Source: Sipunculus nudus
Taxonomy: Eukaryota > Annelida > Sipuncula > Golfingiida > Sipunculidae
Assembly: GCA_026874595.1 (NCBI GenBank)
Contig: CM049306.1
Coordinates: 8,490,519-8,554,518, forward strand
Reading direction: 5' to 3'
DNA: 64,000 nt
Shown: positions 36,148-49,333 of the stretch, one piece after another
How the letters are laid out: each line of letters opens with the position of its first letter
Position numbering within the stretch: the first letter of the stretch is position 1
Translations under genes and position numbers: made by a program
Notes under the pieces: generated by a model
Told to the model about the DNA's origin: nothing
The model's input: the letters and a program-made list of their open reading frames with translations, nothing else
Database searches by the model: none

Positions 36148-39100
36148 ATGCACACGTATCAGATATTGACTCGGGCAGTTGCTGGAAGCGTCAGGGCTTC
36201 TGCACGGTCTTCCTTAAGGTTTTCAGGATGCAGTCGGCAGGCGAGGTTGATGAGCTCGGCGAAGGTCCTGGATGTGAGCGGGATTTTTCCTCCCATCGCC
36301 ACGCCTTTCAATGACGATGAAACCATCGCTTACGACAAACTTGAACAGAACATGGACCGTTGGAACAAAATTCCTTTTAGAGGTGACTACGGTGGATATG
36401 ACCTGGTCCACTGCTTTGTGACAAGCTTGAACTAACAACGGTGACAATAGCTGGAAGCTGATGAATTCAGCTTTGCCAAATCATAGGCAAATGTTTGGTT
36501 GAACGTCTATTCATGCAGGTGCATGGACTGTGTGGGCCACGCCCCCCTGTACGGGTTGATCACTAATCACGTAAAATGTGTCTAATCACACCAGAGGCAG
36601 TAATCCAAGTTGACGCAATAGATAATACTAACCCGACCAGTCATTAACTGCACAACCAACACAATACAACCAAGCCCATTTGAACAGCAGCTAACACTTG
36701 CCCCCCCCCCCCCCCCCCCCCCCCACACACACAAAACAGCCTCACCAAATCATGCTCCTTCCAGTTTGATAGAACCAACCCTGAAAAAACACTATTTTCA
36801 ACAGACCTATAACATGTATGTCTTTTGGGTTGTCAGTATCCTGAAATTGTCCTTGCAAAATATCTTGATAATTATTGCATGGATTGCCCTGAATCTTGCC
36901 TTGAATATTGACCATGACTAGGCTAAGGGTTGTCAGTTACTGAAAACTGGTGGTGCCACCTACATTTTTTTCTAAATTTTACGATTTTTGTTTTGTTTTT
37001 GAGATCGTCAAATGACAGCAATAATGTCAGTTTCTCAACTGTGGTTTCATCTATTGTCCCGAAACCTGGTGTGTTTTTTTAATATGACATGTTTCTTCAG
37101 TTCCTGAAGACTGGTGGTGCCATTTGTATTTTTAATTAATTTTTCCTTTATTTTGATACTTCCAAATTATATTGATACTTTCATATATGCAACTGGTTTC
37201 ATCAAGTGTTTTGAAACCTTGTCTGTTACCTGTTGGGGCTCTGCTTGAATAAGCGGATACCCTTTAGTATTCACCCTGTCCATCCTTCTGTTGTCTTTCT
37301 GTATGTCCATCAAATTTGTTCCCTGATGAAAACCAATTTTGATTGACAAATTGATTTTCATGGAATTCAAACTTGCATTTAATATGACCAACCTCTAAAA
37401 CAAGAACTCTCTTGATTTTTGGGTCAAAGTTCAAGGTCACAGAACCCATTTATTTAAAAAGGTTGTAGATGCATTTCAAGCCAAACTTCTTCATCCGAAA
37501 GCTTCAATCTAGCATATATAGTTGATCTGCAAATAGCAGATGAACCTGATTGATTTTGGGGGTCACAAGGTCAAAGATTAAGGTCACAGTGGCCATCTTT
37601 CTACATATTTGTTTCTGAATGATAACTCCAGTTTGGATCAACATATTTGTTTCAAACTTGATTTATATATGGCCAACCAATAAAGTGAGAACCCTTTTTT
37701 ATTTTAGGGTCACGAGGTCAATATAACAGGGGTCATCTAGCCAAATATTTGTTTCCGATGATAACTCGAGGTTGGATTGAAATATTGGTTTCAAACTTGA
37801 CTAATATATGGCCCACCACTAAAGTAAAAACCCTTTTGGTTTCATGAGGTCAAGGTCAAAGGACCCACATCTTTAAAATGTTTATGGATGCTTTCATTCA
37901 AAAATTAATTAATGGATGATAATTCAGTTTGGATAGCCAGATTGGCTTCAAACTTAATCACAGGACCCACATTTTGAAAAAGCTCATAAACATATCTTTC
38001 TAGACAAATATAGCTGATTATAAGAATATTCTCATAATATATTTCAGCTTTGTGCCAAGACCCACAGGTCCCATGTTTTGTAAAACTATTAATGAAAATT
38101 TCAACATTGTTTCCAAAAATAATTTTAACAATTTGCCCACAATTTTATGATTTTATTCTGTGAATTGAAACATGCTCACTTTTCAGCTTAAGAACAAGAT
38201 GTGTGCTATACCTTTGCCATTAAAATGAGGTGTTGCTTTATCCAGTTATTGGCACTAGAATGTTCATACAAGGACACTTTAAAACTTTTATATACAAATC
38301 ATGAGTGGACTGTGGTGGCTTTGGCATAATTCCTGCATTTTGTAAGATATTTAAAATGTTTGAATTCTTGATTTACTGCAGTCAGCATGTAATTAAAAAT
38401 TGTTTGAAAATAAAAGGCAAAAGATACCTGCTAAGTAGTTTTTATTTCAATATAAAAATATGAATGTTTAGGTATTCTGGTTCAGTTCCAGTTCAAGAAT
38501 TATAAGAAACTTAAGCATGAATACCATTTGTTAAAAAAATATCAATTCCATTTTAATTCATATTTATTTAATTTAAATTTGTTTGCAATGCAAACATATT
38601 TCCAATACCAGAAATTTCACATCTATTTCTGTAAGCAAGTCCAAGCAGTATTTCATCTAGCCCCTAAATCCCCCCCCCCCCCCCCACCCACCAAACTCCT
38701 TGTGACACCAATTTTAAGGCACCTGAGTATGACATTAGCCAGAAATTACATGTCTTCTTACACTGTTAAATTAACTACTGGAAGACTAGGTCAATTTATT
38801 ATCAGTGGCACTTCCATAAATGTGACTGTGAGAGCTGGAACATGTGGTTCAGTTTAGTTCATCTTGGTCAATTCCATTTTCATTTTTATAATTTTTCAGT
38901 TGAATTACAAGTCATAAAATATTCCCTCCAGTTCAAAACTGACATTATTCATCTAAATATGAACAATAATATTTAACTGACCTTGTTCGTATAAATTATA
39001 ACTGATTCTTCTTTTATGCATAGGATATGTGGTCCAGGGGTCCAATGGAGAGTATGCCTACTTGACAGAAAGTGAGCGGATTGATATGGTGAAGAATGTG

Positions 39101-42100
39101 AAGGCCATGGCTGATGGCAGACTTATAATTGCAGGGACAGGATGTGAATGTAGGTCAAACTACTTGGTTTTTTTTTAAATAGAGATTTTAATAAACATGA
39201 ATGTTCAACCGTGTTTGATCATATAAAATAGCTCTCTTCTGTCTGTCTGTCCCTCTCTCTCGCTCAATGATCAGAGTCTTCAGAAAGTGTAATTTAATAA
39301 TTGTTGGTACATAGGCTAACTGCTGGGTGTGCAGGCTTAATCACCTGTTAGCCTGTTTCTCTTTTTATATATTAATAATTATAAATATGCAACATAAAAA
39401 CAATTTTCGTAGATGTGACTGGAATGCAACCTTGCTGACTTGCTCTTACATACATTCTGTCGAAGGAAGGGGTTAAGTCTTCATATTGGCATAATTGTGT
39501 GTCATGTGACAGAGAGATGCTACATTTGTTAGCAGACTAGCAGTGCAACCTGTATTTGAATTATGTTTATATCCATTTATTATCCCCTTGCAACCGAAGT
39601 TGTAGCAGGGGGATATGTAAATGTCTTCATTCAGGCGTCAGTCTGTTCTTCCATCTGTCTGTCTTGTCCCGTTTAAGCCAAGCCATTTTGCCAATGCCTT
39701 TCATCTTTCACATATAGCTCTCCTCCCCCCACACCCCACAGATGAAGAACCCTTGTTCTTGTGGACTAATTTTCAGTTTGCACCCCAAGCCTTCAATCTT
39801 TCACATATGGCTCACCCACCCAAAGAGGAAAAACTCTTCGATTTGATGTTGAGGTCACAGGATCAAAGGTCAAGGCCACAGTGCATACATCTTTAAAAAG
39901 CTTGTGGGTGCATATTGAGTTTTCACCCCAAACCTTCAGTTTTACACATACTGCTCACCAATCCATAGAAAAAGAACCCTATAAATTTTGAGGTCATTGG
40001 GACTGGGTCAAAGGTCAAGGAACTGCCCCCCTGATTTTCACACCATGTAATACACCCAGTCTCATGCTCCCATGCGAGGGGATGCTCCACTTTGTGGTGC
40101 CTTGTTTAGTAAGAAGTACTCCTTAGCCATTTAAGAAGTCACTGTGTCCTACTGGAGTAACTGGACACATTTTAAAGCCAGTTTGCAATTCAGTCCATAA
40201 CAGTTTTAATGCATCTTAATACAGGTTAGAGTAGTCAGTTGATATCAACTGTAAACAGTTATGGCGATGTTTGCTTATCTGAAAATTTTTAACATATTTG
40301 AACTTCATGACATGTGGTATGTTTGACCTTTGAAGTCTTTGTAACTGTCTAGTTGCTGAATGCTAACTGTTGAATGATTTATATATAACAGCGACACAAG
40401 CCACCATCAGGATGACGGAAGCCATGGCTGCAGCTGGTGCTGATGCAGCTCTTGTTGTGACCCCGTGTTTCTACAAGGGAAGCATGACTAACCAGGCACT
40501 CCACAGCCACTTCACAAAGGTCTGTACAAATTATCTGAATCCTGCATTCAACCAACCTCTGTTTAACTGAATGTAAAATAAACATACTGAGCTTTAGGTA
40601 GATCCAGCTGGGCACTACTCCACCACTTTACTGAGGGCTGGACAAGTGAATGCAACATTCACATGTAACGGAATATAGAAGGAGACTCTGCTGTTCAGCA
40701 AATGAAAAAAAATGAAATTATTTCTATTTAAAGATGTACAGCAAAATGTTTTGTAAGAAAGCTTAATGTATACTCAGAGATGTATCACACCCACTGTATA
40801 ATTGTTTCAATATGTTGTCATCTTGTAGATGATTTAGAACAGCAGCATACAACACCAATCAACATTTTAAAACCTTTATACCTCAGGCTACCACCTTTTA
40901 CAGCACTAATAACATTTTCCCTTTTAAAACATATTTTTTTATCTAGTCTTATCATACATCATGCTATAAAGTATAAGTATCAAGTTTTTATTATTGTTAT
41001 TTACCATTTATTATCTTGACATTGTCACCCATTTTACTGTACCTATGAAAGATTAAGAGAGTAAATGACAATCAAAAAAATTGCACTTTTGCCTTTGACC
41101 TTAAAAAATAGGACAAGGTAACTGAAACTGGGTCATAGAAGTTGGCCCATAATAAGGTGCATCCTGGATAAGAATCAATAAAATTGGGTACAAATAACAA
41201 CAACAAAATTATAAAAAGGCCAATACTTTGATGATTAATTTCAAGATTCTGGACAGAAAATTAAACCTTTTTAATAAACAATTATGGTTGCATGTGGTTT
41301 GAAATGTGGTTTAATAAAAATATTAGGAAGTAAAGTGGTTTTTCTGGTCTAAGCTTCTGGTAGAGGACAGAAACAGACCATGCAACCCTCCTCTGAGTTC
41401 TCTTGTACATCACCCAGAGCATGTTTCTGAGCCCTCTAGGTCATAATCAGTCATCAGGATGCTGATGATTGTGTTTTCTACAGCCCCAAAGCAAAGTATC
41501 GGGGAATATAAAGTCTGAAAAAAAAATCTGTCTCTATACAAGTATTTCAGTCACAGCTTATGCAAACATATATTGTTCCTTATGTGCATGATGTATATAT
41601 CAAGGTGTTTAATATCCTGATATGCCACATCACCCGCATTCCATCTGTGAAGACAATGAAATAGACTCCACAATGCCAAAAGGTATCAGCCTAGAGTAAT
41701 GTACAGACCTATCTGTGAGGGGCCCTTCTTGGCACAGTCACAACAGACCAAAATTGTATCTTCATGCAAATTTTTTGCCCTGCCTCTTTTGCAACTCAGC
41801 CTCTTATATAATCAATGGAATATATATTTTGTTATACAGTGAAACCTGAGTAATAAGACCACATGTGAGTCTAGTGGCCTCACAAAGTGATCTGAATTTG
41901 CAGATGGTTTTGTTAGACTAGTCAGTTATAGCCAATGTGAATGCTTTTGGTTCACTCAAGGGGGGGGGGGGGCTCCTAATAGACAGGTGGTCTTATTAGA
42001 TAGCTGGTCTTTCCGACAGATTCCTCTGTATTTTGTTATCCATATTTTGTTACATTTTGTTATCCATGTCTTGTTATGTTTTTGTTACTACTACAGGTTG

Positions 42101-45072
42101 CTAATGCTAGTCCAGTTCCAGTGATCTTGTACAGCGTGCCAGGAAACACTGCCATCGACCTTGACCCTGCAGTCATTATCAGCCTCTCTAGTCACCCTAA
42201 CATCATTGGTGTGAAGGATAGTGGTGGAGATGTGAGTGGTGTTTTAATCTTTTTTTATATTTAAAGCAGTAGAATAATATATATTCATTTTTATTTTAAA
42301 TGATATGCAAACTAAGCTGAATTTTTAACCCTTTAATTTATCCATTTTATCTCATAACTGTGGCTGTATCAAATGACACAGCAAAAATTTCTCAACATTT
42401 TTTTCAACATGCAAAAATTTATTTGAATTTCAAATAACTATGGTAAATATCAACTCAAATGTTTGATAAAAAGATGTTAAATGAAAGAACTGTGAGATAT
42501 TAGGGTTATCAAGGCTTGTAGATGTTTGTAGTTATAGATTAGGAGGTCTGTGGATATAGAAGCTGAGCTGTACAATCAATAGTCCATATCTTATGTGTAA
42601 CTTATGTGTAAAATTAAACCACAATAAAATAAATCTGTATTCTGATTTTGTTCATCAGTTATTATTATTTTAGATATTTTTATAAGAAAATTATTATTAA
42701 TATGTCAGCTTGAAAAATCATTGTAGCCAAAATTTCTCGGTATATATAAACAGTTTTGGTATATTGCCAGCCCTATATCTGATTTGGAAATAAGTCAAGA
42801 TTATGTTCTCATCTGTAGATAGATTTGGCATACTGCCTGCATGACTTTCTCAATTCCACAGAGTGTAAAACCATCAATTTCAATATTTTCCTCTTTTGAT
42901 TTCTTCTGCATGTGTTTGAACTAGACCTCAAATATGGCTGATTTAAAAAAAAACTTATCTAAATAGGCACAATATAAGTCTTAGGTCACAGATTTACAAC
43001 TGATATTTATCTTTTACCTTGGCCTAATTTCCAAGATTGTACACTCCATAGCCAATACCCCATTTTCACTCAGTTTTGGCCATCTGTGGGAGGCTTCTAT
43101 TGATTGCTTCACTATTTGTAAACTAGTTGAAAAATATTGCTTAATTAGACCATTAAAGTCTGTGCAATCATTGTGGATTTGTGTTTACTTCTTGTTTTAT
43201 GTTTGAAGAGATTGCTGTCTTGTTGTTGTCTCAGAATACATTTTACTCAGAACTTTTCACCTATCAGTGATATATTCCTATTTTCTAACATCATAGATTG
43301 CTAAACTTACCAATCTGGTTCATTCAACAAAAGACAACGATTTCCAAATTATGGCAGGTTCTGCTGGTTTCCTGATGCCAGCTTATGCTGTTGGTAAGCA
43401 TAATTTTTTTTTCACAAAAATCATAATTTTATTTATTTGCCTTTTATCCATTTAAGTTCCTGACAAATGAACACAAAATATCCAGAATTACCACATTATG
43501 CTAAGATATTATGCCTTGACATTTTTTAGTCAAAGAGTCATTTAAGATAGTGAACTTCTCTTTGAATTGCACATATAGACAAAATCAAATATCTGAGCCT
43601 TGTACAATACCATGTATGATATGATTCTCTTGCTTATAAAGTAACAGCAACATTAAATTTTATAACAACAAATTTATTATTTGTGGAACATGTAGCAATA
43701 TTCTAAAAACAAAGTAATTATTTTATAGAAGAATCCAATAAAAGTACTCCTAAAATCAGTAATGTTACACTGTCTTAATGCTACTTTCCTCATTTAAGTT
43801 TTATAAAACTGGTGAATGTCATGAGACATTTGGTGGTTTTCATTATCAGCTAGTATTGAATTTTCAATCAGTTCTGATTTTAAGCAGCATTGGTTTCCAT
43901 TCAGCATAGGTAGGTTATTAATTCAGCTCTTGATCTAGTGACAGAGATTTATGACCACTTTGTAAAATTATGTCCATAGTGTTATTATTAATCTATGTTT
44001 GTGGCTCCATTCCCCAGGCTGTGTAGGAGGGGTGTGTGCCTTAGCTAATGTCCTTGGTCAAAAGGTTTGCGACCTTGCAGCCTTGTGTCTTGCTGGAAAG
44101 TTGGAAGAGGCAAAACTGCTGCAGCAACGAATGGTAGCTCCAAATGCTGGGGTGAGTGTGGTCAAATCCATATTTTATAACCATGACATTGGTTGTGGCT
44201 CTCTAATGTTAGAAGATGAACTTGTGATTTATGCATTTAGACTTTAGACTGATGGTCCCAGGTCAGAAGAATACTAAGGTAGATATATTGAAATCTCAAC
44301 AGAGTGTTAGAGATCTTCTGTAATGGTTTAATCACATTCCAACACTGCTCTGAGAACCTTCCTTCCTTGTCTGATTAAAACTTACCTCTAGTGTATTGTT
44401 TGGCTGTCTTCACCCATGGACATAACTTCAAAATATATTGCTCTTTATCATTGAGCATGGTGATATGCAATTACACTTATTTATGGCATTTTCTTTCTCC
44501 TAGAAAATACTAATTCTGTCATCAGAAGTAACTGAATTAAGTAGTTGTCTTTCAGCTTAATATTCTTTTCAGATGAATTTCAGATGAGTTTCTTATCATC
44601 TCCTTTACAAGATAACCTAGTTTGTGTAGTGATCTTATGTTCAGCTGAATTACATGTAAGGTGGACAGATCCAAGTATATGATATTCTGCATTCTGCAAA
44701 TCAGGGGTATTACACCAGACAAACCAAAATATGAGCATAAAATGAATGAAAATAAGAACAAACCTTTCAGAGATGGTTTCTGCTTAACATGATGATAGTA
44801 GTCTGTTCAGTTGAATGCAAGTCTTTTGTGAGAAAGCCATAAATATTCTTTCTTGATCCATAAATTCCAGGGTTTTGATCATAATTCTACCAGACCATTT
44901 AATGTTTTCTTTGTTTCAGGTCACAAAGAAGTTTGGTGTTCCTGGTATGAAGCTGGCCATGTCATGGTTTGGTTATTATGGTGGCCCCACGAGGTCACCA
45001 CTGCAACCTCTCAGCCCAGCCGATGCTGAAACCCTGAAAAATATATTTACATCTAATGGCTTTCCTGTGTAG
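36148..45072 (+). CDS. HOGA1: HOGA1, mitochondrial 4-hydroxy-2-oxoglutarate aldolase (complete, 7 exons)
   Basis: HOGA1 cleaves 4-hydroxy-2-oxoglutarate to pyruvate and glyoxylate in hydroxyproline breakdown; it belongs to the DHDPS/NAL class I aldolase family. Exons: 36148-36382, 39024-39149, 40392-40519, 42097-42231, 43297-43393, 44018-44151, 44920-45072. They sum to 1008 nt, 335 aa, close to human 327. Residues 1-40 are rich in R, S and A with almost no acidic residues, as in a mitochondrial presequence. Substrate loop GSNGE is at 84-88, TPCFYKG near 143, the catalytic tyrosine in LYSVP at Y175 and the Schiff-base lysine in GVKDSGGD at K203. Each is offset by seven from human Y168 and K196. 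The C-terminal WFGYYGGP segment is also conserved. The first in-frame ATG is taken as the start; a TTG lies 12 nt upstream. Confidence 0.96.
36700..36724 (+). repeat. Poly-C tract
   Basis: About 24 consecutive C in HOGA1 intron 1, followed by a CA run. Similar homopolymers are at 31609-31622 (C), 38670-38685 (C), 41959-41971 (G) and 49769-49785 (G). Confidence 0.85.
36900..38200 (+). repeat. Degenerate tandem repeats in HOGA1 intron 1
   Basis: Two units with CTGGTGGTGCCACCT-type boxes lie at about 36950 and 37111. Then come several diverged units of about 150-170 bp with recurring AAGGTCA, GATGATAACTC and TTTCAAACTTGA boxes (37430-38000). This is the same style as the hairpin-ended elements, but neither end is clear. 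Confidence 0.45.
39581..40107 (+). mobile_element. Hairpin-ended element, TATCCCC type, three internal units
   Basis: The 5' hairpin at 39581-39615 is TATCCCCTTGCAAC, loop CGAA, GTTGTAGCAGGGGGATA. Three diverged units of about 100-140 bp follow, marked by CTTTCACATATAGCTC-like boxes near 39700, 39795 and 39940. The 3' hairpin CCAC-TTT-GTGG at 40087-40097 is followed by TGCCTTGTTT. It lies inside HOGA1 intron 2 and is non-coding. Confidence 0.65.
41837..42028. mobile_element. MITE with CAGTG-type ends, copy 3
   Basis: The left end CAGTGAAACCTGAGTAATAAGACCA pairs imperfectly with the reverse complement of the right end (CAGAGGAATCTG...AAGACCAGC). TA flanks both sides. The interior has a poly-G tract. 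It lies in HOGA1 intron 3, about 70 bp upstream of exon 4. Confidence 0.5.
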
Positions 45073-45805
45073 CAGAAGCAACTCTCATTCACCAGTATCC
45101 TCAAGTGATTACTGGCATATGTTATCACAGCTTAGGTCTGAGGTGTATTAACCATTAATATATACCAGTATATAGATTTGATAATGCGATATGCAAATCT
45201 ATTGCTGTTACCACAATGTTAAACAAGATATTCCAAAAGTTAAATTTTTATGAGATCAGCTTGAATCAGAGTGCAGTGAATGCAGTAGTAGTTCTACAGA
45301 TATTTTGGTGCAAAGTTTATGGGTTGAGGTATGAGTTCATTTAAAATCCGTAAAACTGTTTACATTTTACAACGTGGCTCTGATTAAAAAATAATAGAAG
45401 TTTTGTTCAATTTTCTTGGTGAAGCCAGCAAAAACATCAGATATCTTTTTGTGTGGTATTGAATTACATACTCTGAAAACATCTTCTGTCCATTGTACAA
45501 GTTTATAAGGATTAGTTAAATTTGTTATATCAGTTCATGACTGAGAAATTAGTAGTAGTATTGATGCTTGTCAGAGCCAATGATAATTTTGATTTTAGTG
45601 CTCTTGCATTGTTACGTCTGTATATCATGTGTATATAATGTGTTTAGCAACAGCTTATTAAAAGGCACTTAATTTAGGCATCAGTGAATTATGCTTCGTC
45701 AAAAAACTTAGTAATTGTCTATTATATGTTGATTATTTTTAGATGATAATCTGCACTGAGTATAGTGGAAGTTGCCCAATGGTGCTATGTCTCTAAGACA
45801 ATAAA
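45073..45805 (+). other. Probable HOGA1 3' UTR and polyadenylation signal
   Basis: AT-rich non-coding stretch after the HOGA1 stop. The canonical AATAAA at 45800-45805 is the best candidate poly(A) signal. Confidence 0.5.
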
Positions 45806-46481
45806 CATGTAGAGTAAGTCACTTGAAAAGTTAAAGGTTGTTAGTAAGTCTTCACTTGAATAATTATTGATACCATTTCCCATAGATCAGTTTTGAGGCA
45901 AAAGTCAGGTGACTAATATTTTTACCATCAAATAATTAGCCCATGTTTTCTTGTTCAAATTTTCAATTTCCAAAGTATAATGAAAAAAGTGTTATTGTTA
46001 TTATTCAGATAGAATGACAGCTTTGCACTTTTGATATTTCCATGAAATCGGATCACGTGACATGAAATATGGTTTCTTATTATTTATGAAATGTACAGTG
46101 TCTAAATGATAGATTTCAATTTGGATAATACATAGCCATTGTACATATAATCTTAAATTTTGTAGGCTTCATAAAACTGTCATTGTAATATTGATATCTT
46201 CATCCTCATTCAGCAGACAGTGCCGTCTACAGGCTGTGTCTGTGTTCAAACATTCCTCTCATTACACCACTGTGTAACATGAGCTGATATCCACAGACTT
46301 TACCTGGTGTGCTTATTGTTAAATACTGCTGTTCATATGAAATGTCATGTGTAATGCACTTTTCAGGTCTCAAGGACGTGAATTGAATGCTGTAACATCA
46401 CTTGATTATAAAATACTCTTTCTTTGATTTTGTTTTAAATATAGTCAGGGAAAAAAACCATGTTTGTCAAGTATTTTTTAG

Positions 46482-46780
46482 AGAACCTGTGAGTTCTGCG
46501 TGGTACAGCTTCATCCGTCCGCCATCCAAATGTTAACCCATGCTATCTCAAAAATGATTAGAGCTAGCAACACCAAATTTTATGCAAAAAATAAGTTCTC
46601 TAAAAACACTATCAGATTTTGCTTATTTTTCTGCTGTATGCATTTACTTAGATTTTATAGGGTAAATTTGCATTTGTACATATATACATGTCACACTTGA
46701 AAAGAAATGGCCCAGCATGGAAGCATGCCTGATATATATATCCCATTGCACAGGTTTGCATTAGGCCTGTAGGCCTTGTT
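46482..46780 (+). mobile_element. Short element, GAACCTGTGAG start and GCCTTGTT hairpin end
   Basis: It starts GAGAACCTGTGAGTTCTGCG with a CATCCGTCCGCCATCC stretch, has AGAGCTAGCAACACCAAATTT, and ends CATTGCACAGGTTTGCATT + AGGCC-TGTA-GGCCT + TGTT. The subterminal ACAGGTTT near the end is inverted relative to AACCTGT at the start. At about 300 bp it is the shortest complete-looking copy and helps define the family ends. Confidence 0.65.
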
Positions 46781-46799
46781 ATAAGATTTGACTGTATTG

Positions 46800-49325
46800 T
46801 CGTCCAAAAGAGGGCTCAACCTCAGACTTTTTATATAGATGTTATATAGGAAATATAAATGCAACCATGTGACCATAAATGCTCATACCAGGAGAGTATA
46901 TAGGGCTCAAATGATATCCAGGCTATGTCTTCTATACATATGTAAACTAAACATGAATTTTTCAATGTTTATTTATTTTGTGTTTTTTTTTAATATGTAT
47001 CATGCATCATTACCCACCACTCATACCGTCAGAGATGGGAAAAGGGTTGTAGGAAAAAATGTGTGTTAAATATTTATTGAAGATTCTTTATCAAGAATGT
47101 TCTTCTGACAAGAGTGAATCCCTTCATGACATGCCTGGAAATAAATGTCCGCCATTTATGCATAGGAACCGCAAGGTTATCAGGTTAAGCTCTTCAGTAA
47201 ATATGGCTGGGGTGATGCAGTCATCCTTTGCTGACAGGTTTGCTCAGGACTGCAGAGAATTATGAACCGTCACACTGGTTGGTGGCCTGGATCTGAAAGA
47301 TTGGTGTATTATTACAAAAAGACAGGGGGTATGAAGTGTACATTAAATAAATCAGGGGAAAACAGAAAATAAATCCTTATCTCGGTAAAGAGTATGCTTT
47401 TAACCCATAAGTTATCAAGAGTTATGGATTGATATATGTTATAGATATATGGCTGTGTCACAGTACTATAAATATTTTTTTTAGATTAAGGCTGTTGTAC
47501 TTGGCATAGTTTCATTATTTCAAATGTTTAAATGTTTCGGTATTTCCAAATTTACAGAGTACGGTAGTTTGTAATATAACTTGGTTTATATGGTGTTAAT
47601 AATTATTATAGAGGTATTTTGCACAAAGCAGTTTAACAGGGTAAATTTATAGAGGTGTTTACTTTTGCAAACAGTAACATTTAGTCAGATTTATGATAGA
47701 ATATTAATGGAATAATATAATAAAGATTATATTTTTGTCATTTATAAAATCACACTTAATACTTGATTTTTCAGTGGAGGGTGGGAAGTTAATTATTAAG
47801 AAGCATGTCATTAATTTTATCTTAAAATTTTGGTTGTCTCGAAATGTACAAAGGGTTTGTTATCTCACATTGAAAATGGAAGAGATGTGTTTGCATACAG
47901 TTATATAAGAAATAAGTGTTGGTCCCCAAACAACTTCTGAAGTAGACTGGCCAAGTTGATGCAATGGGTAAGACGTCCCCCCAGACAGAGCCATTAAACT
48001 TGCTGTTGCTGTGTCGCAACGCAAAACAGCAAATTATATAAACTAATTAGCGGCTTTCTGAGCTGGCAATGAGTTACGTCGCTGGTACTATGGAATCACG
48101 TTTTATTTTTTGCATTTTAGTATCAAACGAGTACCCAGGAAGGGCTACACTAAAGTTGAGTCTATACTTTTCATCGGTATTAGGAACCTGTATTACTTGT
48201 TTGTATTGCTTGTTGTGGTACTTTAAATGACAGAGATATTGGATCAGGGAGCATGAGTGATATTATACTGACTGGACTAGGGCATTAATAAAAAAAATCA
48301 GTTTTGTATTAGCAGTTAAATGTTTAAGGACTTTCCATTTGTATGAATTAACCAGTTGTATTGTTGCTGATTATATGTATTATCAGATAAGCCAGAAATG
48401 GTATGATATATGCACAGATATATGCACGAAAATGGTGTAATTATAAATTATGGAAAATAATAAGTCGTCAGTTAAGACGATTAAGAGTCACTTTATTGTT
48501 ATACACTTGGAGTGTCTTTTTTATGAATATTTTATGTCAAACTAAAGTGCAAGCGCTGTAGTACAGCTGAGTCAGTGGCGAGAAGAAAACTGTTGGCTTG
48601 CTTTTACATGTTTGTAAGTTAAAGAGAGTTTTGTGATTCATGGCATAACCTTGAACTTGTTCGTTTCCTTATTTGTGCCGTATCCGTCTCACGGGGAAAG
48701 ATAAACAATTTATGATAAGTAATCAAACCGATATTGAAATACGTCATAAATTATTTCAACATTCATGTTATGAGCAATTAATATTCTTTAACAATATATG
48801 TTAGTTCCATGCATTTTTGTCAAAACAAACTTGGAATTTTTAAGTAAACCAAAGAGAAATTTAGTAACTTGACATGTTATTCAAGCCATTAGGTAAATAT
48901 TGATGAAGTCCATTTTGTTACAGTATTGTTTAAGTTGAATACATGTAGGATGGTTTTATGAACATTTTGTTTTTATCTACTGGTTGAGGTATTCTTTTTA
49001 TTATATATATAATTTAATATTTCTTTTACGCAATGAAAGATCCTTATTTACTGGATAGTATATGTGCTCCATAATCTGCCACAAGTGTGACGTGTGCTGT
49101 ATATGTTTTGTATACAAATTATGTTGTCTTATATATGTTCAGTATGAACTGCGGATGAAATGTGATGATTCTTCTTTCAAAGGTGATGGTTTTATAAATA
49201 AAATTTTCTCAGATACTTACTTTGCATTGTCTTTCAGATATTTATCAGTGACTAAATTTGAACTGAGACAAGTTGCATTCTTCTAAAGATAAATAAGATT
49301 ATTTGCCCATTTTCCGTATGTCATC
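46800..49325. other. Intergenic, no gene recognised
   Basis: Only short open frames without family resemblance or splice-compatible neighbours are seen. It is AT-rich and has no clear repeat structure. Confidence 0.45.
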
Positions 49326-49333
49326 CTTTTTTA

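Noticed and set aside
47945-48000. Possible second tRNA-derived SINE head (GGCCAAGTTGATGCAATGGGTAAGACG)
   Set aside because: An A-box-like stretch only; no B box follows and no body is shared with 3608.
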